Positions 29,126-42,596 of a stretch of DNA of 63,184 bases are shown here, one piece after another. The position numbers and the translations under genes were made by a program. Location of the stretch: assembly GCA_013365365.1 (NCBI GenBank), contig JABVXU010000325.1, positions 1-63,184 of the forward strand. Direction: 5' to 3'. The stretch is from Cruorifilaria tuberocauda. Its lineage: Eukaryota; Nematoda; Chromadorea; Rhabditida; Onchocercidae. Under the pieces are notes generated by a model, which was not told where the DNA came from, made no database searches, and worked only from the letters and a program-made list of their open reading frames with translations. The first letter of the stretch is position 1, and every line of letters begins with the position of its first letter.

Positions 29126-31564
29126 ATGAATTATCAGATGAAATCAATGAACAGAATAATGATGCGCTTGATCATATTATTGATAACTACTATATGGTCA
29201 GAAGTGAGCTATGCTCAACAACAAATGGTAAGACAGTGCACGTGTAATGAAGTGGAACCATGCAAAGAAATTGCCATCCAGACGATCTGGCCGTGTGCTG
29301 ATCAGTGTCAGGTAATTTACCTTCCAATTCCGTTAGCTTTCATTATCATCGCACTCAACATTTCTTCATTCTCTTATTGATCGTATTAATCTTAATTTTT
29401 CTATTTTTTAAATTATGCTTATTTATTTCACTCAACTTAACCGATAAGCATGACATCAACTTATTTTAACTGTTTCAAATAACACCATTGGTAAGTTCTA
29501 ATTATAAAATTTATTGATTAGATTAAATTTTTTGGAAATTTTAATTTCGATTTTTTCATATTGCTTCGTATCAATTTTCCGCAGTTTATGAATATGCAAG
29601 GAATTGACGACATATAAATTATTTGAAATGAGGATAAGTAATTATTTTATTTTAAATCTTAATACATACCATAACCAGATTACTTTAGATATTTAATAAA
29701 CTTCCATTTCTCCCTCTTTCACATATAAATTTCATTTTCAGAGATACATTTCTTCCATTGGCGGTAATTATCAGCAAATTCGAAACTGTTTCCAGCAAAA
29801 ACAATCAATTATCGATAATGCCGTAAAATGCTCACAAGATGCCTTCCCCAATGCGTTAGTTTTGTTTTTCTTTGAATTCTTTACTGCAACTGGAATGAAA
29901 GAAATTTGAATTTATTGATTATAACTTTTCCTTAATTTTTCTGCCACTTCAACACTCATATCAGTGAGTTTCAATTAATTGATATATTAGTACCTGATAA
30001 GAGCTTAGCAAAGTCATTCGTTTGGAAGTATTATTTTTCAAGAAGACATTCCAGAGATTTCAAAAAAGAAATGATAAGGCTAGTTGACATACCTTTTCAT
30101 TCACCTTTTCTTTTCTCCATCGTGCAGACGGTATGAAAGTGTTATTCAGATGCGCAAAAGAAAGCGAAACGTCAAAAATGATACCGCAAAGGTATGCGAA
30201 AGGTATCGAACTTGCAGCCATAAATGAAATCAACAAAGACTTACGAAGAATGGGTAACGGAGCAATTCACCTCTCTAAACTCATGTGATATGATATCTAT
30301 TCTACTAGATTTCTTAGAATGAAGTGTTATTTATACATTTTGTTTGTTTGTTTTTTTAATCAAATATATTTTTATTGCATAATTGAGATGAGTAAAATTA
30401 ATATAGAAATAAAGTGTACACTGGTCATTCACATAACACCTATAATAAGGCTATTTTCGAGAGCAATTTTTGAAATGAAGATTTCTCATTTGTAAAAGTA
30501 TCAAGACCAAATTTTAGAAAAAGAAATCAGTAAATGACGTGTTTTCAGGAATAGCGGATCAGGCGGCCAGTTTATTATCTCAAGGCCGACGATTTTTCCG
30601 ATGCTTCCAGTCGTGCATGACGAAGAAATTAGACAAATGTGCTGCAGGGTACAGAATAAAACAAATGACAGTCTTTCCTAGCGATTTTTTTTGAAAAAGA
30701 AATTCTCATTTTATCCCTATTGATTGAGTTATCTAAATCTCCGACATTTCCATTAGAGCTTTTCGAAAGGAACTATACGATATTAAAATATTAATATACA
30801 TTAAAATATTTGTCTGCAGTTGTGGCCTTGATTTACCGCCTGACAATACGGTAATCCGTACCTTCAAGAACTGCGCTACTAATAGTGGCATTCAAACAGC
30901 GTCTGTACGAGATCTCTGCTTTTGTGTCCAGAGAGCCGGTATCCGGTTAGTTTTTTAAAAACCATTGAATAATTAAGATCAATCAAATGTGATAGGAAAC
31001 TGGAAATTAAAATGTAGTTTCCCGGAAGTAGACAATTCGATTCCTGACGAACTTAACTTATTTTGTTTTTGCTTCTTCGGCAAATATCTTTAGAATATAA
31101 AATTATTTTTCGATCATGGGAAAATTTTTTAGATATTGTACTTTTGTTGTTTCTCTCGATTTTTTTCTTGATTCTCAAAAAAGTAAATGTTGCATAGAAA
31201 TTTCTGAATTATTTTGGTCACATTGAAATGTTCAACAAAGTTGAAAAATTATAGAAATTTCAAAAGAAAGCTTCAATTCATAACTGGTTATAGACCAGTT
31301 ACTCAACAAAGTAATTTTTGTTTTGTTTATCAATAATATTGCAAGAACTTCCAGTTTGATGGAAAGATAAAAACAATTGAAAAAATTGAAACATAGATTG
31401 AAATTTTATTCATATGCTCTCAAAAACTTTACATTTTGCTGGGGTATTAAAAAGGAAAATAGAGTAAAAAGATTATATTATCATGTTTATATTTCAAAGT
31501 TTTTTAAGATAAAACGGACTTTTTCAGACAACTCGCTGGTATGTGCCCTCGTATACAGATTTAG
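29126..31564 (+). CDS. Secreted 16-cysteine protein (possibly CPG4-like)
   Basis: Six exons: 29126-29311, 29742-29854, 30150-30253, 30549-30648, 30820-30945, 31528-31564. All junction phases agree, giving 221 aa. Residues about 12-30 are a hydrophobic signal peptide ending SEVSYA, so the product is probably secreted. The mature part has 16 cysteines, starting CTCNEVEPC and ending LCFCVQRAGIRQLAGMCPRI. The even number and regular spacing suggest an extracellular disulfide-bonded fold. The arrangement recalls nematode chondroitin-proteoglycan-4-type or similar secreted families, but I cannot confirm the family by eye. No Ser-Gly attachment tract is visible. It converges on another secreted cysteine-containing gene at 32585-34615. 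Structure confidence is high, family confidence low. Confidence 0.75.
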
Positions 31565-32584
31565 AAAATGAATAAGTATTGAGAACACAGTGAAAGCGAT
31601 TATTTCAAGAAATCTGTTCCAAGAAGTTGGATATTATTCAATATTAATTCCAAAAAACTCTTTCCAGAAACTCTTTTATGAAAACATTTCTATTTTCCAA
31701 TAGAGAATTGGTTTTGATTAATTATTTTAATAAATGTCATTTTTCGTTGTAAGGAGAGAAAAAAAATCTTTTCTAAACTGAGAAAAAACATGCTGAATGA
31801 GACGAATGAAATTTATGATAGAATAAGTATATCTTAACACTGAAAGCCTTTCTTATCAAAAAATTTTACTCTTTTTGCTTTCATACATTATAATAATGCG
31901 TTTTGTAAATCACACGTTGGCATAGTTACGCGTAAACTGTCCAAAGTTACCTGTAAATATGTGCGTAATTGTAGCCGCTAATATTAAATAGTAAATAAAA
32001 TTCTTAGTAACACAAATGTTAAGTAAATTTTTTATAGAGAAAAACAACCAAAATCAATAAAGTATTGGAAGGATAGCAATAAAAAAACATTCTTCTTAAA
32101 TAATTAAGAAAAAATAAAACCTGAAAATTCATTATTGATTCAATAATAATTATGAACGTCTAGAACTTGAAAAATAGTATTGAAGAAAATTTAGACAATT
32201 CAGCCAAAACAAAAGGGTGTGAAGTAAGTGATCTTTCAGCAGCTGTGCTTAAACGTGAAACGCATAATGAATTAATGGTAAAAACTAGGAAATTAAGAGA
32301 GAAAATTAAGCTAATCAATATGAGTTAGAGTGGACCTTTAAATCTTAGAGGACCACTGGTAATTACTAAAATAACTCTACTATCCTTACTATAATTTTTT
32401 CTACTAATACTCCCAGGTTTTCTCAACATTAAAAAGTGTAAATGTGTATGGATTACAAGCAACAATTGAATTGTTCGAATATTATAATTAAAAATTTAAC
32501 ACACATCAACGGAATCGAATAATTTTAGTATGGATGGTTTTAGAGAAGTTCTTCGCTTGAAGATTTTATAATGCTTGAACTTAC
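31565..32584. other. Convergent interval; may hide the last exon of the next gene
   Basis: About 1 kb between the + strand stop at 31564 and the last recognised - strand exon of the neighbour. That exon ends with a clean donor in phase 0, so a terminal exon must lie to the left. Candidate acceptors around 32200-32350 did not give a convincing short coding end. Confidence 0.4.
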
Positions 32585-34615
32585 CGTTCGCACTAGTTCC
32601 CAAGCACCCCGTCCACAATGCGTGTTGATTATAGGATGAGAGCATCGCAAATAATGATCCATAATTTCGCATAAAATCTAAAAGAAAGGATTAAAATATT
32701 TTACAACGAATTTTGTTTTCTAAGCTTTAAAAAATCCAATCATCAAACCTCGAAATACTGGCTATAGTCGTTCGGGATTTTTGCTTTTTGCGCTGTTGTT
32801 ATTGCTGTACTTGCTTCATTTCTGCACTCCATATAATTATTTTCTGCTTCTACCTATATATATTTGTATCATATACAAAGAAATTATATGCAATGAAGAT
32901 TAAGAAACAAATTAAAAGGAATTAAATGATCATTAATCCTTCACAAATTAAATTCTAGTTCTTCACCCCACGAACTGTAAGAATTAACAATTTTTCGAAG
33001 AAAGCTCAAAAGTAACTATGACAACTGAAGGGAATAATGAAGGGAAATCAATAGGAAGAATTCAGCATTTTCAAAATCTCAAACTAACGGTTAATCTAAA
33101 GACATATAGAGCGAGTGATTTACCTCAGCAAAACAAGTAGCATAATCTTCAAATAATTTATATCCTTCACCACACATATACCCGTAACTGGCGTCAACCG
33201 CTTCTAGAGCTATACTTGAACAAGAAATATCTTCAGTGCACTCCTGCAATGCTTGTAAATTAAACAATTTGACGAGCCAGTCTATAATTTTTCATGAATA
33301 GTGAGAATGTGAAAGCTTTTTGCAGTAGCTTTTTTACAGTCCCTGATACTAACTGATCTATAGCAGTAAAAATTTACTTATTCGCAGTGCCTTAGAATTA
33401 TAGCCGAGTGAAAGATCAAAAAATACATCAAGATGTTGCAAAACTAAAAGACATCTGTAGGAAAAAAAATTCAAATAATATAAAAGAATGCGTGCACGTT
33501 TTATCGATTTTATACAAATTTATTTCAAGTTTAAATTCTATTTTTTGCTTCTCTTTCTAGGATACTGGCCAATTTAGTTTAAATGTAGAAATTTTTAAAC
33601 AGATATGAACAAATAAATAACATTTGAAAATAATTTAAAGAACTATGAACTGAAACAGTTATATGACTTTCATTTATAATAAAACTATATTTGCGAAACG
33701 TTTTAGAAATGTTTGTAGGAAAAAATCTGAAATTTAAAACTGATATTAGGAAAATTACAGTAAATGAAAACCATAACTCGATGAAATTCGATAATATTGA
33801 TAAAAGGTAATCTGAATAAGTTTAAAATGGATAGTACCTTGAAATGAGCATAAACATTACAGAGTTCTTTAAAAATATTCGTTCCTTGTACAGGTAGTTG
33901 TATTGTATTTCTACCTTGCATTTTTCCTACATAATCTAGAACTGGCTGAAAAATCAATTATGAAATAAGTAAGATAAAAAGTTGGTATTACTTAATATAA
34001 CAATAATACTTTTCCTATTGCTGCTCTGATTGAAACTGAAAAAGATGCCTACATTCGAGTAAGAGAAGCAAAATCTGAGAAATGATTCCACCATCAATTA
34101 TGTGTCTTATTAATACTTTATTCGACTTTTCTGATACCACAACAGATCAAGGAGACTGTATTTTGAAAAGATTTCTAAATATATTTGTTAGAGCAATTTC
34201 TCGAGAAAAATATTAAAGGGAAGTGGGAATTATGAGAAAAACTGATTATACCAAATGAATGAAACTGTCTTTTTCTTATTTCCTGGACTATATTCGAAAT
34301 AAGAGGAATTTTAGCTAAATATTTTTTTGTTGCAGCTACCTCATTTGTGAAATTCAAGATGAGAAAGATTTGAATGTCAACATAATTTCAAAGAAATTTT
34401 TTAATTGAAAGAAAAAAACATGCCTGGAAACATTTACTGATTGACTGCTCGGCGAATGCGGTACATTTCTCAGCATTAGATGATAATTCATTCTGATCAC
34501 TCGTTGCTACCGAATTTAAATATCTCTCCATAATAACCATTATAACAAGCAATATTTGATGCCAAGTCCAATCAGCAGTTCGCATCCTGCAGGATAATAG
34601 GACGTGAAGAGACAC
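32585..34615 (-). CDS. Secreted cysteine-containing nematode protein (CPG4/DUF19-like), 3' end not found
   Basis: Five exons (- strand): 34615-34424 (start at 34615, or the inner ATG at 34585), 33945-33838, 33243-33124, 32853-32749, 32677-32585. All four junctions are phase 0. From the inner ATG the first segment is a plausible signal peptide with core ILLVIMVIM. The mature chain carries cysteines in a spaced pattern: EKC, SKC, LCNVY, ECTEDISC, YMCGEGY, ATC, ECRNEA, LCEIMDHYLRC, HCGRGAW. This spacing resembles small secreted nematode families annotated as CPG4- or DUF19-type; function unknown. The first intron would use a GC donor (GCATGT). The last exon ends with GTAAGT, so at least one more exon is missing. 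It is convergent with the 16-cysteine gene. Confidence 0.65.
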
Positions 34616-36744
34616 TCTATCAATTTTTGCAGTACTTCATATCTTCAAATATGAAAGCTTATTGTTTAATGCGAATACGAAAAACTGCAAGAAACAGAAT
34701 TCTGGATTAACTCAAGTGCTCATTTCAGAAATTCTGATAAAAAAGTCCAAAAATCCATTAAATTTACCAGATCATAAGTATGATTACGAAACAAAATGAC
34801 TCGTCGTGAATAGCTCTACGATGAAAGATGCAGGAAACATGCCTTTAAATTTGTTGATTCTTGAACTTATTTACCAAAAAAATTTCACGACTTTTTACAA
34901 TCCTGTCTGTCACTTTACCTTATATATTGGGCATCATTTTGTTCTTCCGCCCCCTGTCCTTTTTTGCCATTTCCTCCATTGAATTATCAAAATCTGATTT
35001 CCTCTACTGCACTTCTTTTTCTTCTCAAAGAGACATGAAGCAAATCAGCAAAGCAAATCCGATTGGCAAAGGAAAACGACAGAAAGAGAGAGAAGACTGG
35101 GCCATCCCCAAGCTTCTCTATATAATGTCAAGTCCTAGACTCTAATCTAAGCATTATTTGCCTATAAAAGAGAAAAATCACAGATAAAATGTTCTTTCTA
35201 GAGTCAATATTTCTATGTGGAGAAGGGAAATGTAGGATGATTTTCTCTAAAAGGGACATGCGTTTTTCAAGTGAGCGCAAAAATGAGTAAATGCTCTTGT
35301 CGGGTCGTTCAAAATGCCTAAATTAACCAGAATATGGATGAATATTCTGTACATCACTTTGAATTCCAATGGTAATATTCCGAGTTCCAATCTCTGTGGA
35401 TTTCTGTGATACACGATTAAAACATCATTTGAAATTCATGGGGATGCAATTAGTTTAATAATTCAATTAACATTCGTATTTCAAAAGATAATTCATAGAG
35501 GAAAGAGGAAGAAGATCAAATAGTTGCCGATTGTATCGGTAACATGCAGTAAGCTTCTGGAATGGAAAGCAATTAGAACTGAGGAATAATTTTATGGCAC
35601 ATGCAGTTCTCCAGAAAGTTTACTCTAATCTACAATTTTTGAATTGTAAGCAGGCAGTTCAAACATTGCTGTCCAATTATTGTAACCATTTACCTGTACG
35701 TTTTACTTAAACGTTATTAGATTAATTTTTCGCCTTTATATCATATAATGAAGGCAATGGGCTGAATAACGTAAACTTGATGTGGAAAATGAAAATTGTA
35801 CTTTATAAAAAAACCGGCGAAAATTTCAATTGTTTTTCGGAGTTCTTTTAGAATTATCATTATTCTACTCATTGCATATGTCCAGTTCTTCGGAAGTGTT
35901 ATTGTCAAACAAGGAAACAATCATCTACGGTTTCGAGGAATCCGCTATTTAGAAGATCAAATAGCGATACTTCTCGGTACCGCAGATGACGGTCAATTTT
36001 CACTTCGATAAAATGATGGAAATTCACACTCCTCCTGGGATACCATTGACCCAACTATCCAATACATTCTTTATATGATCTGTTAAAAATATCCATGGGT
36101 CTTCAAACGAAGTCAATTTCTGAAAAGCAACAAGCGAGAGATGATCGTTTCTCGATCACGTTTTTGATAGTTTTTATAAATTTGCCGGAGTTTTTTTTTT
36201 CGAAAACCTTTAAAGCGAATTTTTTTTTAGAATTAAATTCTAGAGCATAATTTCTAAAGCTAAATATTTGCTCGATAGAAATAGAGTAAATAAAAACAAT
36301 CCTCATCATGTTATGTGTTCTTACAAACTTCAAACTGCGCTTAGGGATGAGGATTTTCATTACGTGAAACCGTAACCGTTGTCCAACGCATTCATGAACG
36401 CTACGGCCGTAAAATTGCCTTGTGTCGAACTATGAGTTCTAATGTGTGGTGAATTGACTGAGGTGATGGGGAAGAATATGGAGAACTGTTGATTGCAGGG
36501 GAGATTTATGTTCGAGAACTAGATTATCACATCTGGGCAAGGAGAAAAATCGAGAACGAAAAATATAAGTGAAACAAAACGATTGGAATAGAGCCCGGTT
36601 TACCCTTAATTCATTGCAGTATTTAATTATCATTTCTTGTCATGTATAATCCACATTTTTTCTTTCTGCACTTCAACTTATTATTTTTAATCTTCAAGGT
36701 ATTAAAATTTCCGAGAAATTATCTTCGAATAATATATTCAGGAA
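34616..36744. other. Divergent intergenic interval upstream of the BED gene
   Basis: About 2.1 kb between two divergent genes, so it should contain both promoters. An open frame at 34861-35145 has no usable start context or family resemblance. A GC-richer patch at 36370-36540 precedes the BED gene and may be its promoter region. TATTCAG immediately before GAAATG at 36735-36744 is a possible trans-splice acceptor. Confidence 0.4.
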
Positions 36745-39700
36745 ATGGGCCGACGACAGGGCAATGTTTTTGACAGGAAAGAAGTGATGAGTTTAATGCA
36801 AAAGCGACTAGATGGTTCTATTAAAAGTTTGCGCGAACTAAAAGACAGGATTTCAGAGGAAACGGGTGAACAAATTGCACTTACAACACTTTGGCAGCAG
36901 ATCCACAAAATGAGGGTTTGTTCTACTCATTATTTTCATTTGTCGAGCCGTATTATGCAAAGGGCTTTACCTAAATTCATTACTGAAGTCTGCCTCTTAA
37001 ATTGTTTTGCTTAAACTATGTAAAGTATTGCTCTATGTGTTGCAAACCACTTGAATATAACCAATCTATATCATCAGCCCTCTACATTCGGAATATGCCT
37101 TATCATAGCTTGAAATGTTCAGCTTTTTCCAACGGTGTAAACGACTGGAAACTTGTTGTAAGTTTTCAGGGAGAAGCAGTCAATAATAGATCTAGTTATG
37201 TTCGAATGACTGCATCACGTGTTTCACGAATTGACGCTTCGCAAGTTAGTATCCAGAAGATGATGGAAGAAGATGATGGCATTGATACACATACTCAATC
37301 GATTGGAGCTTCAAACGGTCCGTTCTTCAGACTGTTCGTATTGAGGAAAATGAATAGGAAATAGCGAAAATTTAATTTTATACTGCATTATATTTTATTT
37401 AATAATCATATTTTTGCGTGTTTCTATACCGAGTCGTTATTTTGTGAATTAAATAATAGAATTTCACAGTAAATGACTTATTACTGAAGCATAATGAGTT
37501 ATTTTTAGCTAACAGCTCTTCGTTACGCCGATCAACTCGCACGTCTAAGCGGAAAAGCTATTCACCTACTCCTATCTCATCCAGATTTGATCTTAAGAAA
37601 TCGCGTGTTTGGTAATAGTCCATCTATTATCTCATTCCTACATTCATTGTTGTAATAGTCAACTCAAACAGTTAAAAGAAAAAAGTAAATATTGGGTTGA
37701 AAACATCAAAAATCTCACAACTGTAGGAAATCTATATGTTTAATGAAGTCAAACATAGAGGGTTTGTTACTCTTAAACATGATAATGTTTTTATTTTTAG
37801 CAGCACAACTTCTGCATCTAGTAGCAACATAACATTGGTTTCTCATTCCCTAAGATGCTTGGGATTACCAAAAAAGGAGAAAATCATCAGGCGGAAAAGA
37901 ATTGATGAGCCAAAGAATTGGGATAAAGATGTGGAAGAGTCAATTAGACAGGAGGCTCTGAGGTTATTTTAAAAGGCTGTTTTATTTCAGTGTCGTTTCA
38001 TCAATTCATTTGTCTTTTTAATGCATTTGAAGGCATCACTGTTTATTTCATTATCTCATATTAGTCAATTTGTCTTTTTGCTATTTGCCAGTGACATTAC
38101 TTGACTTTTAGTGGGATAATGTAGGCTTGAAGACTTAGCATTTTTCAAATAAAATGTTTTTTTTACCAGGAAAAAATCAATGAATAGATACTTTTATTAT
38201 CAAAAAAATTTTTCTGTAGTACAAATTTATCACTTATATTATTTTCTGATTTTAGGCATGAGGAAGAAGCTGCGGATGATCCATTGGCCAAGGCAAAATC
38301 GAAAGTTTGGCTATTTTGCGAGAAATTCGACGAAGATGGTGAATCGAAAGCAAAATGCAGAATTTGTGGCATGGTATGATTTTTTTGCTTAGTAACATTT
38401 TTTAGAAAAGATAAAGAATTTTTTTTTTATTATCCAGTTTCGTTATTCTTGATGGTAGCATGTCGTGCCTTGTTAGATAGAAGTCTAAAAAAATTGCTTC
38501 AAATACAAATTTGGAAATTAACAAGTGTTATCGATATTTAAGCCTCTCTGCAGTATTCTGATGAATTTTTCTCTACTTTCAGGTTATGGTACGTAAGTTG
38601 GGTTCAACCAGGGCAATGCTACGTCACTTAAGAAAAATGCATGATAATCTCATTGAGGGGATCATCAGACCGGTAACGAAACGTGTTACAGCAATTGCTG
38701 GAAAACCGAGAGGTGACGATGGCTTTGATATTGATGATGATAGCGCATGGGTGGAAGAGGTTGATGAAGAAGATTTCGATGATTATGAGGGTATGATTGT
38801 TTTAGGTTTCTGGAGTTACATTAATCGAATTCTTGCGAATTTCTCAAAATTGATATAGAATTCTTCCATTCATATAATTTTTATTTCAAGGAAAATTATC
38901 GAAGATGCTATAAATGTCGGGCAATTAGAGTTTAAGGGTGAGCTGTCAAAACACTAATTGTCATGGAGTTATATATTTAAAAGAATTTTGGGAAAAAGCA
39001 CCACAATGTACTTAAAATATTCAAGCTTTTGAAGCAAATGATAAATTCTCAAGCAGATGAGCAACATGATATTTAAGAACAGCAGTATGCAGTCGCACAG
39101 CACTGTGTTGATAAAGGGAAAGTTATAACCTACAATAGTTATGCAGATGAAGGTGGTCCATCTTATGCTGGCGAAGTATTCATTCGAGAAGATGGCTCGT
39201 AAGTAAATGGCTAAAAATTTACAAAATTATCTTTATAACTCATCTGCATTTGCTTTTTGATTTTGATTTGCATGGAAAGGAATATTTCATTTCCATTTTT
39301 TTCTCGATTTTGAAAATCTCTTTTTACACTTCAGTTACGCTGACGGCGATGAATTTGTCGATGTGGTGTATGTACAGGACGGAAATTCATTTGACGAAAT
39401 CATTTCAAAGTCGAATGATGGAAGTTCATTTGTCAATAAGTAATTCCAGCAATTATAATTACTTCATTATTGTGATATAACGAAAATTAATATATTAAAC
39501 TTATCTCAAGTCTCATTTACTTTTTCAGCGAATTGTCTTCCATGGAAAATAGAAATGAAGAAGCTGCCATGCCTTCACGTTTGAAGCGTAGCATTTCCGA
39601 TTCGGAATTGGCTCAGCCATCCTCAAGAAACGGTAATAACGGTCTTGAACATTATGAAGATACAAATTTGGTATGTTTTAATATTTCATTATCAAGATTT

Positions 39701-40102
39701 TGTGGAGCTGAAAATTTATATTAATTAAATAATCACTTTAAAACGACAACCACAAATTATAATATACGCTTCAGAAAAGATCAGTTTCATAACGGATGAA
39801 ATGATATTTCTTTCATTGCTTTACATTTTTCTTTTGAAATATTTATTTTTCAGGAGACTGATAGAGAAATGGGAAATCTAGATCTACTAAGTGGAGGACA
39901 AAAGAGGCGACAAGATATAGATGATGACCACTTCAGCCGCACTATTGCCTCATCTATTCTAACATTCCCCCCAGAACAACGAGAGCTTGTGCGTTGCGCC
40001 GTCATGCAATGTATCGAAGAATTGAGATCGGCCGAATCAACTGCGGTCGAAGAAGCTCCTCAAGTAACCGATGAAGAATTGGTTCAGATCTCTGATGTTT
40101 GA
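36745..40102 (+). CDS. BED-type zinc finger protein with BESS-like C-terminus
   Basis: Ten exons: 36745-36915, 37170-37317, 37509-37611, 37801-37962, 38256-38373, 38583-38790, 39093-39198, 39335-39439, 39529-39670, 39854-40102. All phases agree, giving 503 aa. The N-terminal 57 residues form a helical, charged segment (KEVMSLMQKRLDGS and on) that looks like a small DNA- or protein-binding module. A Ser/Arg/Lys-rich linker follows. The BED finger spans exons 5-6: KVWLFCEKF, then CRIC, then LRHLRKMH, giving C-x2-C and H-x4-H ligands with the aromatic residues typical of BED. An acidic stretch comes next (DDDSAWVEEVDEEDFDDYE). The C-terminus (about 440-480) has FSRTIASSILTFPPEQRELV, similar to a BESS interaction motif. 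Likely a nuclear DNA-binding regulator. The ATG lies four bases after TATTCAG, compatible with trans-splicing. Confidence 0.85.
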
Positions 40103-40929
40103 GGTTTGAGTACTGTTTTTAAAAAAGTTTTAATTGTTTGGATTATGAAATTTGTAGATGTTATCACCTCATATAGAATTTTTCGCTCTTCTTTCAATTC
40201 AGATAAAAGTAATGCTTACTGATTTATCATGTTCCACTTGAAAACTTTGAATTTGTTCCAAAAATTTTTGATAATTTCATCTTTTGAAATTCACATTGTT
40301 CGAATATTAAATTTTTAATTTAATAGTCTTTATAAAGAAATTATGGTTAGTCATTTCTAAACTGTATGGTGAAAGTTTATGACTTGACCACAGAAGTTTA
40401 TGATTTTTATTCATCATTCGTTTCATATTTGAATTTATAAAATTATCATGCTATTTGGATATATTTCTTCACTGGATATATTGTTTCAGCATTTCATTAT
40501 AATTTTTAAAGTTTTTCCCTAAAAACAATTCTATGTTTCTAAGTCCTTTCGAAAAGCAGACAAATTACTTTCGTTGGAAATGCGAACGAGTGAAGTAACA
40601 CATCTGTTTTGCTTTTTTGCTTCATTCTAAACAATTGTTTTTGCTTTCAATCTTCTGTACTTATATTTTCTTGTGTTTCTTCAGATATAAATTGTTTTAA
40701 TCTGGAGGCAACTCACAAGACTTATATAACTGTTATTTCTTATTAACAATTTTTAAGATGCTATAAAATATTCAACTTTTCGAAACCGACGTCTTTATTT
40801 TATTCATATTAAAAATGTATTTTAGAATTCTTTACGAAAATGAATAAAACTATTAAAAAATTTCATGAGTCGAACTGATTCTTCATGCCGAAAAAGTGAA
40901 TTCTGTAAAAATTGTGAAATCCGGGTACG
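40103..40929. other. Convergent intergenic interval
   Basis: AT-rich, with stops in all frames. Probably contains the 3' UTRs of the BED gene and the - strand secreted-protein gene. Nothing else seen. Confidence 0.5.
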
Positions 40930-42352
40930 TTAGTCAATTTTAGCGACACCTGTCAAGTATTGCTCAATTTCACGTTTATCGGTACGAGTGAAATTCGTTG
41001 CAGATATCTTCTCGTTAATGAATGCGACAACTGTGTTCCTTGTAAATATATCGTAACTAGCAACATGAAGCATATTTAACCCTCAGTTTATTGCTATCGT
41101 TTGGTGTTAGCGCGTTCAGAAATTGAGTGATATTCTCTTTCAAATTACTGTTCACAAATTTATTTAGAACTTTGTTGCACGATCTTCTCAACATTTCATA
41201 TTGATCATGCGATAGCTCCTGTAAATTAATATTTGTTTTGGATATTTTTATATTTCGGATGTGGAAAACAAATGGATGGGCATTATATTTATTTAGTGTG
41301 TAAAGTCTCTGGTATAAATTTGAATGAAGCTCTGAGTTTGAAATATTTCTTTCACTGTTTCTGCTTTGACATGAATTTGTCATCTAATATTAAATCAAAA
41401 TGTCAATTATAAATAACTAATTTTAAATTTAGCTGAGTGTGCGAAGCCTTTTGATTCTTGTAATGGACCGACGAGATGAATATGGAAAAGAAATGCATTT
41501 TTCGCTATTCAGATGGACGGTATATTAGATAAATCTAGACAATATATTTCTCTGCTTAAGTTTTCTTGTTTATCTTAGCTATTTAAAGAATTCGAAGTTG
41601 AATGATTTATTAAGTTACCTCGTATTTTTTGAGATGAAAATTCCGAAGTGTTCTAAGTTATTAGTGTTTCCCATTATATTTACAAAGTCCTGCTCATCTT
41701 TCGTCATGTTCAGCGCAACTAGTTGAATGATTTTAGTACTTACTGTTTCTTCGTCAAGGAATTCCGTCATTGCCGAAATATCCTCTTCTTTGCACATCAG
41801 GAGCATCAAAAAAAGATAATTTTAAGATTATGAGAATTTGAGTAAAATATCTTCATTTATCATCTCCGAAATAATCAATCCATCATATTTTTTGAATTTA
41901 CTGAGAGAAGTAAGTAAGCAAATTTGAAACTTGATTTAACATGAAATTCGAAATTTGACAGAAACAACTCTATTTCTTAACAATTTATCGATTGCATCAT
42001 ATTGTGCAGTTTATGCTAAGCGATCAATGTTATGCGATCCACACCGCTAATTGTGCCAATTTTACCAACACAATTATCAACTTTTGATATGGATGATTTC
42101 AGAGTAATTGCTGAGTTTTGCTGAAATTAAAATGAAATTACCCTATTTCTGAAAATTTCTTTACTTCAGTCAGTTTACCTGGAAATTATAAAATTGATAT
42201 TGATTTCTAACGATGTCGAAATACCTGTCAAATGTTCTTACATCATTTTTTCTCTCTGAAGTCGAGTTTATAGCCAAAATACTGCGCAATAAAAACATAT
42301 AGCCAAATATTTTTATTTTCATCTTTTTCAGTCCTCCAATTGAAATGTGCAT
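40930..42352 (-). CDS. Small secreted protein of unknown family (exon model incomplete)
   Basis: Coding pieces on the - strand: a first exon from ATG 42322 (or 42352) to a phase-0 donor after 42179, with a signal-peptide-like start MKIKIFGYMFLLRSILAINS; a phase-0 exon from 42120 beginning QNSAITLKSSISKVDNC; an open stretch 41800-41618 (EEDISAMTEFLDEE and on); an open stretch about 41380-41080 (FLNALTPNDSNKLR); and a last exon ending at TAA 40932-40930 (FINEKISATNFTRTDKREIE and on). Not all junction phases between the later pieces could be matched, so it may be one gene with misplaced boundaries, or a decayed copy. The content is helical and charged with few cysteines. I do not recognise a family. 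The FLNALTPNDSNKL...FINEKI part resembles the open frame at 45931-46191. Confidence 0.4.
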
Positions 42353-42596
42353 TTCATATTAAAATGTTCAAGGAAAATCAATATTATATTCCGGTGAACT
42401 GCGAACGAAAGTATCCAATTAGTTTCATATCGCAGAATCAAATGATGAATATTCATACATAACTAATGTTTCCGTTTTCAGTAATACACATGCCATTTTC
42501 TATAACTAGTCACTTTTGCGTGAATTCCTGTAAATTGTGATTAAACAAGCTATTGATTTGAAAAAAACGGCTCTGACATTCCCAGAAACACCACTC

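Noticed and set aside
34861..35145. 94-codon open frame with a hydrophobic start
   Set aside because: No recognisable domain, no supporting exon partners, and codon use looks like intergenic AT-rich DNA.
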